Origin: Bacillota bacterium
GTDB taxonomy: Bacteria; Planctomycetota; UBA8108; UBA1146
Assembly: GCA_003973385.1 (NCBI GenBank)
Contig: QNYK01000064.1
Span: 1 to 64,000, forward strand
DNA: 64,000 nucleotides
Direction: 5' to 3'
Shown piece by piece: positions 25,588 to 34,950 of this stretch. Under the pieces are notes generated by a model, which was not told where the DNA came from, searched no databases, and was given only the letters and a program-made list of their open reading frames with translations. Numbering within the stretch: the first letter of the stretch is position 1; the number at the start of each line of letters is the position of its first letter. A program made the translations under genes and the position numbers.

Positions 25588-27234
25588 ATGCCCATCGAGC
25601 GTGAAGAGTTGCCCGTCGACATCCTGTTCGTCGGAGCCGGCCCGGCATGCCTGACCTCTGCTCTACACCTCAAGAAGCAACTCGCTGCCATGAATCAGGA
25701 TGATATCGAGGTCGCTGTCATCGAGAAGGCTCAGACCATCGGTGCTCACATCCTCTCCGGAGCCGTGGTGGATCCGCGTCCCATCTCGGAACTTCTCGGC
25801 GAAGACTGGCGAGACAGTGGCCTTCCAGTCGAGGCCTGGGTCGAGAAAGAAGAGGTACGTCATCTGTCCGAGAAGAATGCCTTCCGTATCCCTGTTCCGC
25901 CGATGCTGAAAAACCACGGATTTCCAGTCATCAGTCTCTCCGAGATGGTCTGCTGGCTGAAAGACCGTTGCGAGGAAGCGGGGGTGATGGTCTTCGAGGG
26001 ATTTCCCGGGGATTCATTCCTCAGGGATGAAGCAGGACATGTAGCGGGTGTCAGGACGATGGACAAAGGACTCGATTCCAGCGGTCTACCAGGTCCGGGC
26101 TTCGAACCAGGCGCAGATATCCATGCTCGGTGCACCGTTCTCGGTGAAGGTGTGCTCGGATCGCTGACCAAGCAGTTGATCGAACAAGAGGATCTTCAGG
26201 GACGCAACCCTCAGATCTACGGAACCGGCGGTAAGGAACTGTGGCAACTTCCTGAAGGTCGCTTCCCCCCCGGCAAGGTGCTTCATACTTCCGGTTGGCC
26301 GCTCCCATCGACACAGTACGGCGGCTCATGGATCTACGGTCTGTCCGGGAATCGAGTCTCGGTCGGTTTCGTCACCGCTCTCGATGCCAGTCAGCCGTGG
26401 ACAGATCCATGGGAGAACTTCCAGCGCTGGAAACAACATCCTTTCATCGCCGAGATCCTCGACGGCGGTGAGATCCTCAAGGCAGGGGCCAAGTGTCTTC
26501 CGGAGGGTGGATACTGGTCGCGACCCAGATCCTGGGGTAACGGGTTTCTGATCATCGGAGATGCTGGATCGAATCTCAATGTGAGTCGGCTCAAAGGAGT
26601 TCACACCTCGATGAAGACAGGATTGCTGGCAGCAGAAACGCTGCTCGATGCAATTCGAAAGAACGACTTCAGTAGCGAGACTCTTCGATCCTACGAGGAA
26701 CGATTTGACAACTCCTGGCTAAAAAAAGAGTTGTGGCGGGTCCGAAATTATCGCGCCGAGTTTCAGGGTCGAGGATTCTGGAGTGGTGCGATACGCGCAG
26801 GCATCAAGTACGTCCTCGGAGGCATTGGCAAGCAGTTTGTACCGTTGCAATCGGACCATGATGGGATGCAGACGCTACAGAACTCCACGGCAGAGCCTCC
26901 ATCACCCGAATACGATGGAACGAAATTGATTGACAAGGTGACACAGGTATTCCACTCCGGCTCAGTTCACTCCGAACAGCAGCCGAGCCACCTGAAGGTT
27001 GCCGACACCGACCTCTGCGCAACTCGCTGCAAGGAAGAGTACGGAAATCCTTGTCAACACTTTTGCCCCGCCAATGTCTATGAGATGGTCGATGACGGTG
27101 GTGGTCGAGAACGCCTCCAGATCAATCATTCCAACTGCGTTCACTGCAAGACCTGTGACATCCTGGATCCATACCAGGTCATCACCTGGACCGTTCCATC
27201 CGATGCCGGAGGCCCGAAGTATCTCGGCCTGTGA
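25588..27234 (+). CDS. Electron transfer flavoprotein-ubiquinone oxidoreductase
   Basis: Passes electrons from ETF, reduced by acyl-CoA dehydrogenases, to membrane quinone. The 548 residues comprise an N-terminal FAD dinucleotide-binding fold (ILFVGAGPACLTSALHLKKQ), the substrate/membrane domain, and a C-terminal 4Fe-4S ferredoxin-like domain with CKEEYGNPCQHFCPANVYEM and NCVHCKTCDILDPYQ. Length and architecture match mitochondrial and bacterial ETF-QO. It would serve the two acyl-CoA dehydrogenases at 43165-46496. ETF alpha/beta genes are not in the window. Confidence 0.95.
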   Translation: MPIEREELPVDILFVGAGPACLTSALHLKKQLAAMNQDDIEVAVIEKAQTIGAHILSGAVVDPRPISELLGEDWRDSGLPVEAWVEKEEVRHLSEKNAFRIPVPPMLKNHGFPVISLSEMVCWLKDRCEEAGVMVFEGFPGDSFLRDEAGHVAGVRTMDKGLDSSGLPGPGFEPGADIHARCTVLGEGVLGSLTKQLIEQEDLQGRNPQIYGTGGKELWQLPEGRFPPGKVLHTSGWPLPSTQYGGSWIYGLSGNRVSVGFVTALDASQPWTDPWENFQRWKQHPFIAEILDGGEILKAGAKCLPEGGYWSRPRSWGNGFLIIGDAGSNLNVSRLKGVHTSMKTGLLAAETLLDAIRKNDFSSETLRSYEERFDNSWLKKELWRVRNYRAEFQGRGFWSGAIRAGIKYVLGGIGKQFVPLQSDHDGMQTLQNSTAEPPSPEYDGTKLIDKVTQVFHSGSVHSEQQPSHLKVADTDLCATRCKEEYGNPCQHFCPANVYEMVDDGGGRERLQINHSNCVHCKTCDILDPYQVITWTVPSDAGGPKYLGL

Positions 27235-27279
27235 GGAACACAGGCGAGATTCTGGCCTCATCGGCGACATCTGCACAAC

Positions 27280-27307
27280 TTGACCGGGACCTCGGTACTC
27301 CTATCAT
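27280..27307 (+). promoter_or_regulatory. Sigma-70-type promoter for the isopropylmalate-synthase-like gene
   Basis: TTGACC at 27280-27285 and TATCAT at 27302-27307 are separated by 16 bases, a good housekeeping match placed 51 bases before the ATG at 27358. It implies transcription of the downstream gene independent of the ETF-QO gene. Confidence 0.55.
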
Positions 27308-27357
27308 CAAGATGGCCTCGCCCTGCTGCTGGATGGGTCTCGGCCTGGAAGGAACTC

Positions 27358-28614
27358 ATGAATCAGTTCTCTGAAGAATTCACGAGTAGTGGAGACGATC
27401 GCACCAGGGACCTGATCCACGACTGGAACATCGAAGACGGTGACATCACCAGAACTGATCCGATCGAATTCGACGACGAGTCACTTCGTGACGGCCTGCA
27501 ATCGCCCTCCGTAGTTGATCCTCCCATCGAGAAAAAGTTTGAGATTCTGCGCCTGATGGATCGCCTCGGGATACACACGGCGAATGTTGGACTCCCCGGG
27601 GCAGGGCCGCGAGCAGTCGAAGATGTGACACGCCTTTGCCAATTGATCGTCGATGAAAAGTTATCCATCACGCCAAACTGTGCCGCTCGCACGCACGAGA
27701 ACGACATCATTGCCGTTGCCCAGATCAGCCAGAAGGTCGGGATCCCCATCGAATGCTGTACGTTCATCGGATCGAGCCCGATCCGACAGTACACCGAAGA
27801 CTGGACCCTCGACCGATTGCTGGACCACACCCGCTACGCATCGGACCTCTGTCAGCGCGAGGGTATCCCACAGATGTATGTCACCGAGGACACCACCCGA
27901 GCGGCACCAGAGACACTCAAGGCCCTCTACAGCACAGCCATCGAGCACGGAGCTGCTCGGGCCTGTGTCTGCGACACGGTCGGGCATGCGACACCGAGCG
28001 GTGTCCGTTCCCTGATAGGATTCATCCAGAAGGTTGTGAGTGATACTGGCGTCGAGGGGATCAAGATCGACTGGCACGGCCACCGTGACAGGAATCTCGA
28101 TATTGCCAACTCGATTGCTGCAGTCGAGTCTGGAGTACACAGGATTCACGGTGCCGCCCTTGGTATCGGAGAACGCTGTGGTAACACCTCGATGGACCTG
28201 TTGCTCGCCAACCTGAAATTGATGGGCTACATCGACAATGACCTGACATTACTTCCCGAATATGTGAAGGCGGTCAGCGAGGGGTGTCATGTACCGATCC
28301 CGAGGAACTATCCGATCTTCGGGACCGATGCCTTCGAGACTGCAACCGGAGTGCACGCTGCTGCTGTGATCAAAGCATTCCGCAAGAAGGACACCTGGCT
28401 GGCGAACCGCGTCTACTCCGGAGTTCCTGCGGATGTATTCGGTTTGTCCCAGAAGATCAGTATCGGTCCGATGAGTGGCCGCTCAAATGTTGTCTACTGG
28501 CTCGAACAGCATTCCATCGAACCGACCGAAGAGATCGTGACCAAGATCTTTGATCAGGCGAAAAAAGCAGACCGACTTCTTTCTGATGACGAGATCCTGC
28601 TGCTGGCTCGATGA
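27358..28614 (+). CDS. Isopropylmalate/homocitrate synthase-family enzyme
   Basis: 418 residues from the ATG at 27358, which follows a GGAAGGA site. The catalytic TIM barrel of the DRE-TIM (LeuA/HCS/CMS) family is evident: DDESLRDGLQSP, CAARTHENDI, YVTEDTTRAAPETLK, the metal-binding HGH in KIDWHGHRDRNLDIANS, and GIGERCGNTSMD. The C-terminal LeuA allosteric dimer domain is missing; only the short subdomains follow the barrel. The enzyme condenses acetyl-CoA with an unknown 2-oxo acid. A beta-decarboxylating dehydrogenase lies 1 kb away on the other strand and could act in the same pathway. leuC and leuD are not present. Confidence 0.85.
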   Translation: MNQFSEEFTSSGDDRTRDLIHDWNIEDGDITRTDPIEFDDESLRDGLQSPSVVDPPIEKKFEILRLMDRLGIHTANVGLPGAGPRAVEDVTRLCQLIVDEKLSITPNCAARTHENDIIAVAQISQKVGIPIECCTFIGSSPIRQYTEDWTLDRLLDHTRYASDLCQREGIPQMYVTEDTTRAAPETLKALYSTAIEHGAARACVCDTVGHATPSGVRSLIGFIQKVVSDTGVEGIKIDWHGHRDRNLDIANSIAAVESGVHRIHGAALGIGERCGNTSMDLLLANLKLMGYIDNDLTLLPEYVKAVSEGCHVPIPRNYPIFGTDAFETATGVHAAAVIKAFRKKDTWLANRVYSGVPADVFGLSQKISIGPMSGRSNVVYWLEQHSIEPTEEIVTKIFDQAKKADRLLSDDEILLLAR

Positions 28615-28637
28615 CTCCCATCCTGGCCGCTCGATGA

Positions 28638-29615
28638 TCAGGGCCTGAAGGGAAACCGAACTTCTCCTGACAACTTCAGCGATGATCCGTCGTCGCTAAC
28701 TCCCTGCCAGCACAATACTGTTCCTTCATCGATGTGGTTCTTTCGAACTGAAGCCATCAGTGAGATCCCATTCTCGGCTCTCGCCACCGAGGTGATCTTT
28801 CCGGCACTCTTGCCCTCTCCATCCGAGGAATGAAGTGCATCTCCAGGAGCAATTGATGAAGTGGAAATCCCTTCAGGGAACTGAAATTCGATTCTCCTCA
28901 GTTGCCGATTGACGTGGCCGTATGTGCGAATACGTGCCAGTACTTCCTGCCCCGCGTAACAACCCTTGTCGTAGGAGATCGCGTCATCCAATCCGACCTC
29001 GGGAGGCATCGATCGCTCAGTGACGTCCTGGCCACTGCGCGGAAAGCCACTCTCGATACGAGCTCGCTCGGTCGCCTCAGGTGAACTGGTAACGACACCC
29101 TCCTGGTCGAGACGCTGCTCGATCTCATCGATGAGTTCCAGCGGCAGGATCAGATCCACTCCCGCTTCAGGAGACCGAGTTCGAGCCACCACCAGGCCGC
29201 CGCGCCAGCTGGCCGTTTGCAGGAACTGAACCGGTCGCAAGGTGGTGATCTGCTCGACCAGCGTCGGGGCTGTCGGCCCCTGGATCGAGATCACACCTCG
29301 CTGGCCACTGCTGATCTTGACATCTTCCAGGATCACTAATCGATCCAGATGGTTTTTCAACCCGGCGTGCATCGGTTCCTCGACCACGAGCAGAAATTGA
29401 TCTGATTGGCGATAGATATCAAAATAGGCGAGGATTCTGGCCCTGGAATCGAGAAGCGTACCGCGCAAGCCGGCCCCTTCGAGAACTCGATGCAGATCGC
29501 ATGAAATCATCCGCTGCAGAAATTGCTCAGCATCTGAGCCCGAGACCTCGACCACTTCCAGCCCGAAGTCCGACCCGAGGCGAGTACAGGATTCCATGAT
29601 ACCAGGGTCAGTCAT
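28638..29615 (-). CDS. ygfZ: YgfZ/GcvT-fold folate-binding protein
   Basis: 325 residues with the YgfZ signature KGCYAGQEVLARIRTYGHVN (conserved Lys-Gly-Cys-Tyr-x-Gly-Gln-Glu), the redox-active Cys that distinguishes YgfZ from true aminomethyltransferases. The N-terminal part is the GcvT-like fold (GSDAEQFLQRMISCDL). YgfZ assists assembly or repair of some iron-sulfur enzymes; MiaB and ETF-QO in this window are such enzymes. It is twelve bases downstream of the dehydrogenase gene and co-oriented, suggesting co-transcription. Confidence 0.9.
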   Translation of the reverse strand: MTDPGIMESCTRLGSDFGLEVVEVSGSDAEQFLQRMISCDLHRVLEGAGLRGTLLDSRARILAYFDIYRQSDQFLLVVEEPMHAGLKNHLDRLVILEDVKISSGQRGVISIQGPTAPTLVEQITTLRPVQFLQTASWRGGLVVARTRSPEAGVDLILPLELIDEIEQRLDQEGVVTSSPEATERARIESGFPRSGQDVTERSMPPEVGLDDAISYDKGCYAGQEVLARIRTYGHVNRQLRRIEFQFPEGISTSSIAPGDALHSSDGEGKSAGKITSVARAENGISLMASVRKNHIDEGTVLCWQGVSDDGSSLKLSGEVRFPFRP

Positions 29616-29627
29616 GACAGGTTCCGA

Positions 29628-30692
29628 TCAGAGGGAGCGAATTTGCTCGATCACCCTGTCTCCCCATTCGTCGGTGGAGACACCGCTCGACGCGCTCACA
29701 GAGGTCACATCATCGCTCCTCATGACACCTTCGATGGCGCTCTCTATGCTACATGCTGCATTTTCTTCGCCGAGGTGGTCTAGCATCATCTGTGCTGCCG
29801 TGATGGCGGCGATGGGGCAACACACGTTCTTCCCCTTGTATTTCGGTGCAGATCCATGAATCGATTCGAACATCGATACCCGTCCAGGGTGGATATTCCC
29901 GCTAGCAGCGACACCCATGCCACCCTGCAACACGGCGCCAAGATCCGTGATGATGTCTCCAAACAGATTGGTCGTGACGACGGTATCGAAGGACTCAGGG
30001 TTCTTGATCATCCACATGCAGGCGGCGTCTACATAGGCGTGCTCCTGCTGGATGTCCGGGTATTCTTCACCGACCAGAGCAAAGGTACGCGTCCAGATGT
30101 CATGCGCTCGGATGGCATTGGCCTTATCGACGAGCATCAACTTCTTCTGTCGATTTCGCTTTCTGGAGAGTTCGAAGGCGTACCGGATGACCCTCTCGAC
30201 ACCCTTTCGGGTATAGATCATCTGCTGCATCGCCACTTCGTCCAGGGTGCCCTCCTTGAAGATTCCACCGATCCCTGCATAGGCATCCTCGGTGTTTTCT
30301 CGAACCACGATGAAGTCGATGTCATCGGGTCCCTTGTCCTTGAGGGGGCAGAACTTCTCGGAGTGGAGTCGGATAGGACGAAGATTGATGTACAGATCGA
30401 GATTGAATCGAATCCCCGCGATGATGGCTCTCTCGACGAGGCCCACCTCGACTCTCGGATCACCGATGGCGCCGAGGTAGACGGCATCCATCGAACGAAC
30501 CCTGTCGAGCACTTCCTCGGGAAGCAACTCTCCCGTTTCCAGGTAATGCTCACTACCGTGAGGGAAATCGGTGCGATCGATCTGGAATCCACCCAGATCC
30601 GAGACGACATCGAGGACACGAAATGCCTCTTTCGTCACATCGGGCCCGATTCCGTCCCCTGCAAAAACGGCGATCTTGTAACTCTTCGACAC
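29628..30692 (-). CDS. Isocitrate/isopropylmalate dehydrogenase-family enzyme
   Basis: 354 residues of NAD(P)-dependent beta-decarboxylating dehydrogenase. It opens with KIAVFAGDGIGPDVTKEAF, has the substrate-binding arginines in NLRPIRLHSE, the catalytic Lys/Asp region (LMLVDKANAIRAHDIW, TNLFGDIITDLGAVL) and FESIHGSAPKYKGKN. The specificity segment reads VVRENTEDAYAGIGG, the RENTE type typical of isocitrate, homoisocitrate or tartrate/malate enzymes, rather than the RELTGG of classical LeuB. Automated pipelines would probably call it LeuB; I leave the substrate open. It is upstream of ygfZ. Confidence 0.88.
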   Translation of the reverse strand: MSKSYKIAVFAGDGIGPDVTKEAFRVLDVVSDLGGFQIDRTDFPHGSEHYLETGELLPEEVLDRVRSMDAVYLGAIGDPRVEVGLVERAIIAGIRFNLDLYINLRPIRLHSEKFCPLKDKGPDDIDFIVVRENTEDAYAGIGGIFKEGTLDEVAMQQMIYTRKGVERVIRYAFELSRKRNRQKKLMLVDKANAIRAHDIWTRTFALVGEEYPDIQQEHAYVDAACMWMIKNPESFDTVVTTNLFGDIITDLGAVLQGGMGVAASGNIHPGRVSMFESIHGSAPKYKGKNVCCPIAAITAAQMMLDHLGEENAACSIESAIEGVMRSDDVTSVSASSGVSTDEWGDRVIEQIRSL

Positions 30693-30725
30693 GGTCCAAC
30701 TCCTCTGGATACCCAGTGTGATTCT

Positions 30726-31925
30726 TCAGGATTCCGATTCGACCAGCACGGCGATTCCTTGACCGCCGCCGATACAGGCACTCGCAACACCCAGTCCCCC
30801 ACCACGACGACGCAACTCGTGGAGAATGGTGAGAATCAATCTCGTCCCCGTCATCGCCAGTGGATGACCGAGCGCAATGGCGCCACCGTTGACATTCACC
30901 TTGTCACGATCCAGATCGAGTTCCTTTTCAACCGCGATGTACTGGGCTGCAAATGCCTCGTTGATCTCGAACAGATCGATATCAGAGATGGAGAGGTGAT
31001 GTGCATCCAGGACTCCCCGGATCGCCGGAGCTGGTCCGATACCCATGATCGAGGGATCCACTCCCACCGTATGCCAGCCCTTGACGGTTCCAAGTACCGG
31101 TCGCCCTTTGGCAGCTTCTGAATTCTCTCCTGCGAGCACGACCGCAGCAGCCCCATCGACGATGCCACTGGCATTTCCAGCGGTGACGGTGCCATCCTTG
31201 CCGAAGGCGGGACGCAATCTGGCCAGTTTCTCCTGGGTGGTACCCGGTTTGATGTGATCATCTCGGTCGACCTGGATCACTTCCTTGCGGCGCTTCACCT
31301 CGACCGAGAACATCTCGTCCGCGAAGAGTCCCTTTTCCTGAGCAGCCTGAGCACGGGCGATCGACACGATGGCGAACTCATCTTGTTCTTCCCGGGAAAT
31401 TCCGTACTGCTCGGCCAACTTTTCAGCAGTCTGGGCCATGAACAACCCACAGTACGGGTCCAGCAGGGAGGCCATCAGCAGATCTTCGAGATTGCCCTGG
31501 CCCAGGCGAAATCCTTCCCTGGCACCACGAATGACGTGCGGGCACTGGGACATGTTCTCCATGCCTCCGGACACCACCACCTGGGCTTCATCGAGAAGGA
31601 TCTGCTGTGCTCCACTGATCACAGCCTGCAGGCCAGAACCACACAATCGATTGACGGTCAGAGCAGGTGTCTCGACGGGAAGATCTGCACGAAGCGCCAC
31701 GTGCCGGGCACCATAGAGAGCATCGGCACTGGTCTGCATGACATTTCCCATGACGACATGATCGACGCAAGTGGGATCCACCTCGCAACGACGCAACGCC
31801 TCGCGCGTCGCCAGCGCCCCGAGTTCGATGGCGCTAATATCCTTGAACAGGCCGAAGCCGGGGGTTCCCACGTACTCGGCCATCGCCGTTCTGGCGCCGC
31901 CAAGTATCTGGATCTTCTGGTTCAT
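30726..31925 (-). CDS. Thiolase (acetyl-CoA acetyltransferase)
   Basis: 399 residues. The acyl-accepting Cys is in VNRLCGSGLQAVISGAQQI (about residue 92), the second pair in GHPLAMTGTRLILTI (His) and ASACIGGGQGIAVL (Cys), with FEINEAFAAQ and GTVTAGNASGIVDGAAAV as expected. Thiolases either condense two acetyl-CoA or cleave 3-ketoacyl-CoA. The leftward neighbourhood (enoyl-CoA hydratase upstream, dehydrogenase downstream) points to a catabolic or shuttle role. A second thiolase is at 41984. Confidence 0.93.
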   Translation of the reverse strand: MNQKIQILGGARTAMAEYVGTPGFGLFKDISAIELGALATREALRRCEVDPTCVDHVVMGNVMQTSADALYGARHVALRADLPVETPALTVNRLCGSGLQAVISGAQQILLDEAQVVVSGGMENMSQCPHVIRGAREGFRLGQGNLEDLLMASLLDPYCGLFMAQTAEKLAEQYGISREEQDEFAIVSIARAQAAQEKGLFADEMFSVEVKRRKEVIQVDRDDHIKPGTTQEKLARLRPAFGKDGTVTAGNASGIVDGAAAVVLAGENSEAAKGRPVLGTVKGWHTVGVDPSIMGIGPAPAIRGVLDAHHLSISDIDLFEINEAFAAQYIAVEKELDLDRDKVNVNGGAIALGHPLAMTGTRLILTILHELRRRGGGLGVASACIGGGQGIAVLVESES

Positions 31926-31979
31926 GTCGATTCCCTGTCATGCATGTGTCACCCGGGCCGGAACTGACCCTGGCGCGGG

Positions 31980-32774
31980 CTACTTTCCCCGGAACTCGGG
32001 GGTTCTTTTGTCGAGAAAGGCGTTCATCCCTTCTCTCATATCTTCGCTATCACTGATCCTGGAAAACAGATCAGCCTCGATGCGCTGTCCCTCTGCGAGC
32101 GAAACGTCGCCCCCTTCGAGAATCGCCTCGATGGCGTACTTCAGGGCGATGGGTCCCCGCTTGCACAGCGTATCTGCCACCTGCATCACCGTCTTCTCCA
32201 GATCTTCCGCTTCACAGACACCATTGACCAGCCCCACCTCGGCAGCCTCGCTGGCGCCGAGAAAATCGCCGGTCAGGATCATCTGGAACGCCCGACCGCG
32301 ACCGATGATTCGCTGCAGCCGCTGGGTTCCGCCGTAGCCAGGGATGATCCCGAGTGTGACCTCGGGCAACCCCAGTTTGGCACGGCTCGATGCGTAACGC
32401 AGGTGACAGGCAAGCGCCAGCTCGCAACCCCCACCGAGGGCAAAACCATTGATCTGTGCGATCACTACCCTGCCGCAACGCTCGATGGCGTCAAAGGCAC
32501 GCTGCCCCGCCTCTGCCCGCTGGCGCGCCTCCTCGGGACCCTGTTCGGCAAGTTGCTGGATGTCGGCTCCCGCTACGAACGCCTTCTCACCGGCGCCAGT
32601 GACGATCACGACACGAACCGAGTCATCGGTTGAAATGGCACTGAAAGTGCGCTCGATCTCCTGCACGGTCGTATCATCGAGAGCATTGAGGAACTCCGGT
32701 CGGTTGACCGTGACCTTCATGATCCCTTCGGCAGGATTGTCGATGAGTAGGTTTTTCAGTGCGAGATCTTCCAT
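31980..32774 (-). CDS. Enoyl-CoA hydratase/isomerase (crotonase family)
   Basis: 264 residues with both catalytic glutamates in place (GFALGGGCELALACHLRYAS and KLGLPEVTLGIIPGYGGTQR), the oxyanion-hole segment AFVAGADIQQLAE and the usual N-terminal FLNALDDTTV. It hydrates 2-enoyl-CoA to 3-hydroxyacyl-CoA. It lies between the PPIase fusion gene and a thiolase, same strand. Together with the 3-hydroxyacyl-CoA dehydrogenase at 46513 it would complete a beta-oxidation cycle. Confidence 0.93.
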   Translation of the reverse strand: MEDLALKNLLIDNPAEGIMKVTVNRPEFLNALDDTTVQEIERTFSAISTDDSVRVVIVTGAGEKAFVAGADIQQLAEQGPEEARQRAEAGQRAFDAIERCGRVVIAQINGFALGGGCELALACHLRYASSRAKLGLPEVTLGIIPGYGGTQRLQRIIGRGRAFQMILTGDFLGASEAAEVGLVNGVCEAEDLEKTVMQVADTLCKRGPIALKYAIEAILEGGDVSLAEGQRIEADLFSRISDSEDMREGMNAFLDKRTPEFRGK

Positions 32775-32785
32775 GTCGGGCCTCG

Positions 32786-34813
32786 TTACTGCTCCCCGAC
32801 CGGGACTATCTTTGTCGGAACATAATCGTGATCCCGTTTGCTCTGCACCACTGCTCGTCGGATGGTGGTTCCCTCCTGAAGGCGATCGAGAAATGCTGCT
32901 CCATCGATGACCCGACCAAACACGGTGTATAGATTGTCGAGGTACGCAAGATTATCCATCGCAATCAAGAACTGAGAACCTGCAGTATCTGCCTCGGTGT
33001 GCTTGCGCGCCATGATGAGGGTTCCTCGAATTGCTTTTCTGTTCTTGCTCGACTCATCTTTGATTCTGTATCCGGGACCACCAACACTGGTTCCGTCAGG
33101 ACTACCCCCCTGGATGAAACCACGGTTTTGATTCGTTTTGACCCTTCGATGGAACTTCAATCCATCGTAGAAGCCGCTGTCGACCAATGAGATGAAGTTT
33201 GCCACCGTGTTCGGTGAGTCATCCTCGAACAGTTCCACCACCAGCACCCCATCGGACGTATCGAGCAACACCCTCGGTAGTGGCGCAGCAGCGGGTCTGG
33301 GAGGATTCACTCCGCTCTGGTCGCTGAACTGAGGCTTCTGATTGGTCGTGGAAGGAGTCACCACGTCGGGACTCGGCTTCTCGACAAAAGCCTGATCGCA
33401 GGATCCCCTGACCTTCTCAGGCAGCAGGTCGTAGGGATAGGCGAGACAGAGCGTCAACTCCGCAGCGAGCCCCTTGTTGATACGGTCCTGGATGCGATTG
33501 ATCGGATCGCCTTCCTCGACCACCAGGGAACCGCACGAGACAACACGCTTTGCCATCGCAGGAGCTGGCCCCAGAGCGATGGAAAACTGGTTGCCCAGTT
33601 TCACACCGTCTGCGCTTCCAGTAGGCATGACGGAAAAGGTGCCCTTGGCCAGAGGAGTCGATGCCAGCGGCTTACCAGTGGGAACCCCGCCGCCTGCAGC
33701 TGCTCCGGTTCCGAACTGAATCGCCTGACCCTGGATCAGCGTGATGGGAACCTCATTGAGATTTCCTTCTCGAACCTGGGACACGATCTCCCGGCGTAGG
33801 CCAGGAATCCCGACATCCTTCAACTCGATCCACATCCGGCCGTTCGTGAAGAGGCACAAGAACCAGCGATCATCTTTCTTCACATCAGGAAGCACATTGA
33901 ACTGAGCTTCATTCGAACGGTAGAAGCGCCAGCGAGATTTCCAATGGGCGTAGTCGGCAAGATTGACCACGGATGGAGCATTCTTCTCGATCCTTCCGAA
34001 CATGCTGTCGCCCCTCCAGATGACCCTGATGATGGGCCATGGTTCGGTGACGGCAGCGTAGTCATTCAGGATGAAGGATCGCTCCAGATACTCCTTGGAG
34101 GCAATCTTTCGCATCTCCATCTTTGCAGGATCAAACCCCTCCGGGATCCCGAGGGGTAAATTCAACTTGCCAAACTGGTAGCGAACGATCAGCCCGAGAG
34201 GCCAGAGCACGGGATCGAGAACATCGAGTGCTTTGTCGCTATTATTCCGGACTCCGATGACCACTTCGATCGGCTCCCCCGGGGCCACTGTTCTGTCAGG
34301 GAAGCGGATCGTCCATTCGAGGTCCTGATTTCGGTCTCCCGAAACAGACACCGGGGAAACCGGGGTCTCCCTCGGTGGAACCCGCACGACACCGGGCTTG
34401 GCAGGAGTCTGGATCGGCTCCCCCCGGCTCTCTATGAACTGGATGACATGCCAGCCGTAGCGGGTCTTGCACTTGCCCAGTCCCATCGGTTTCTCGATGG
34501 CGAAGGCAGCGGCACTGAACTCTGGCTCCATCGCCCCGAAACTGACCCAGTCCAGGTCCCCTCCGAGAATCTTGGTTCCCACATCGAGGGAATACTTGCG
34601 AGCGAGCGTCTTGAAATCACGCCCTTCCTCGACCACCTCGATGATGCGATCGGCAACCTGCTCCGTGGCTACAAGGATATGACGCAGATGCCTCTGCACC
34701 TGAGCGTCCAGACTTGCACAGCAAAAAAGTGCCAACGCGGCAACCCCGGCCACCTGACGCCAACGCTTCAGCCAGCCCATCTCTTGCCATCTCCGGGTAA
34801 TTTCAAAACTCAT
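32786..34813 (-). CDS. Exported fusion of parvulin-type and cyclophilin-type peptidyl-prolyl isomerases
   Basis: 675 residues from the ATG at 34813, which follows GGAGGAG by six bases. A hydrophobic signal or anchor segment (RQVAGVAALALFCCASLDA) leads to a parvulin domain (HLRHILVATEQVADRIIEVV ... GGDLDWVSFGAMEPEFSAAA ... GWHVIQF). A middle beta-rich region of about 300 residues that I cannot assign follows, and then a cyclophilin domain at the C-terminus (GVLVVELFEDDSPNTVANFI, KFHRRVKTNQNRGFIQGG, AGSQFLIAMDN, YTVFGRVIDGAAFLDRL). Both isomerase classes in one periplasmic chain is unusual. It begins the leftward run with enoyl-CoA hydratase. Confidence 0.88.
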   Translation of the reverse strand: MSFEITRRWQEMGWLKRWRQVAGVAALALFCCASLDAQVQRHLRHILVATEQVADRIIEVVEEGRDFKTLARKYSLDVGTKILGGDLDWVSFGAMEPEFSAAAFAIEKPMGLGKCKTRYGWHVIQFIESRGEPIQTPAKPGVVRVPPRETPVSPVSVSGDRNQDLEWTIRFPDRTVAPGEPIEVVIGVRNNSDKALDVLDPVLWPLGLIVRYQFGKLNLPLGIPEGFDPAKMEMRKIASKEYLERSFILNDYAAVTEPWPIIRVIWRGDSMFGRIEKNAPSVVNLADYAHWKSRWRFYRSNEAQFNVLPDVKKDDRWFLCLFTNGRMWIELKDVGIPGLRREIVSQVREGNLNEVPITLIQGQAIQFGTGAAAGGGVPTGKPLASTPLAKGTFSVMPTGSADGVKLGNQFSIALGPAPAMAKRVVSCGSLVVEEGDPINRIQDRINKGLAAELTLCLAYPYDLLPEKVRGSCDQAFVEKPSPDVVTPSTTNQKPQFSDQSGVNPPRPAAAPLPRVLLDTSDGVLVVELFEDDSPNTVANFISLVDSGFYDGLKFHRRVKTNQNRGFIQGGSPDGTSVGGPGYRIKDESSKNRKAIRGTLIMARKHTEADTAGSQFLIAMDNLAYLDNLYTVFGRVIDGAAFLDRLQEGTTIRRAVVQSKRDHDYVPTKIVPVGEQ

Positions 34814-34950
34814 CGTCTGCTCCTCCAACAACACCACGGTTCTCGGGTCCTCAGGTGCCTGTCGCGAATCGATCGGGGCCTGCTGGTGAGGTCCATCCGT
34901 CATCCTGAACCGATGAACCAGCAACTATCCCTTCAGGAATTCGGGATTCA

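Noticed and set aside
29856..31121. 421-codon open frame on the + strand
   Set aside because: Antisense to the dehydrogenase and thiolase genes, whose motifs are intact; no family features.
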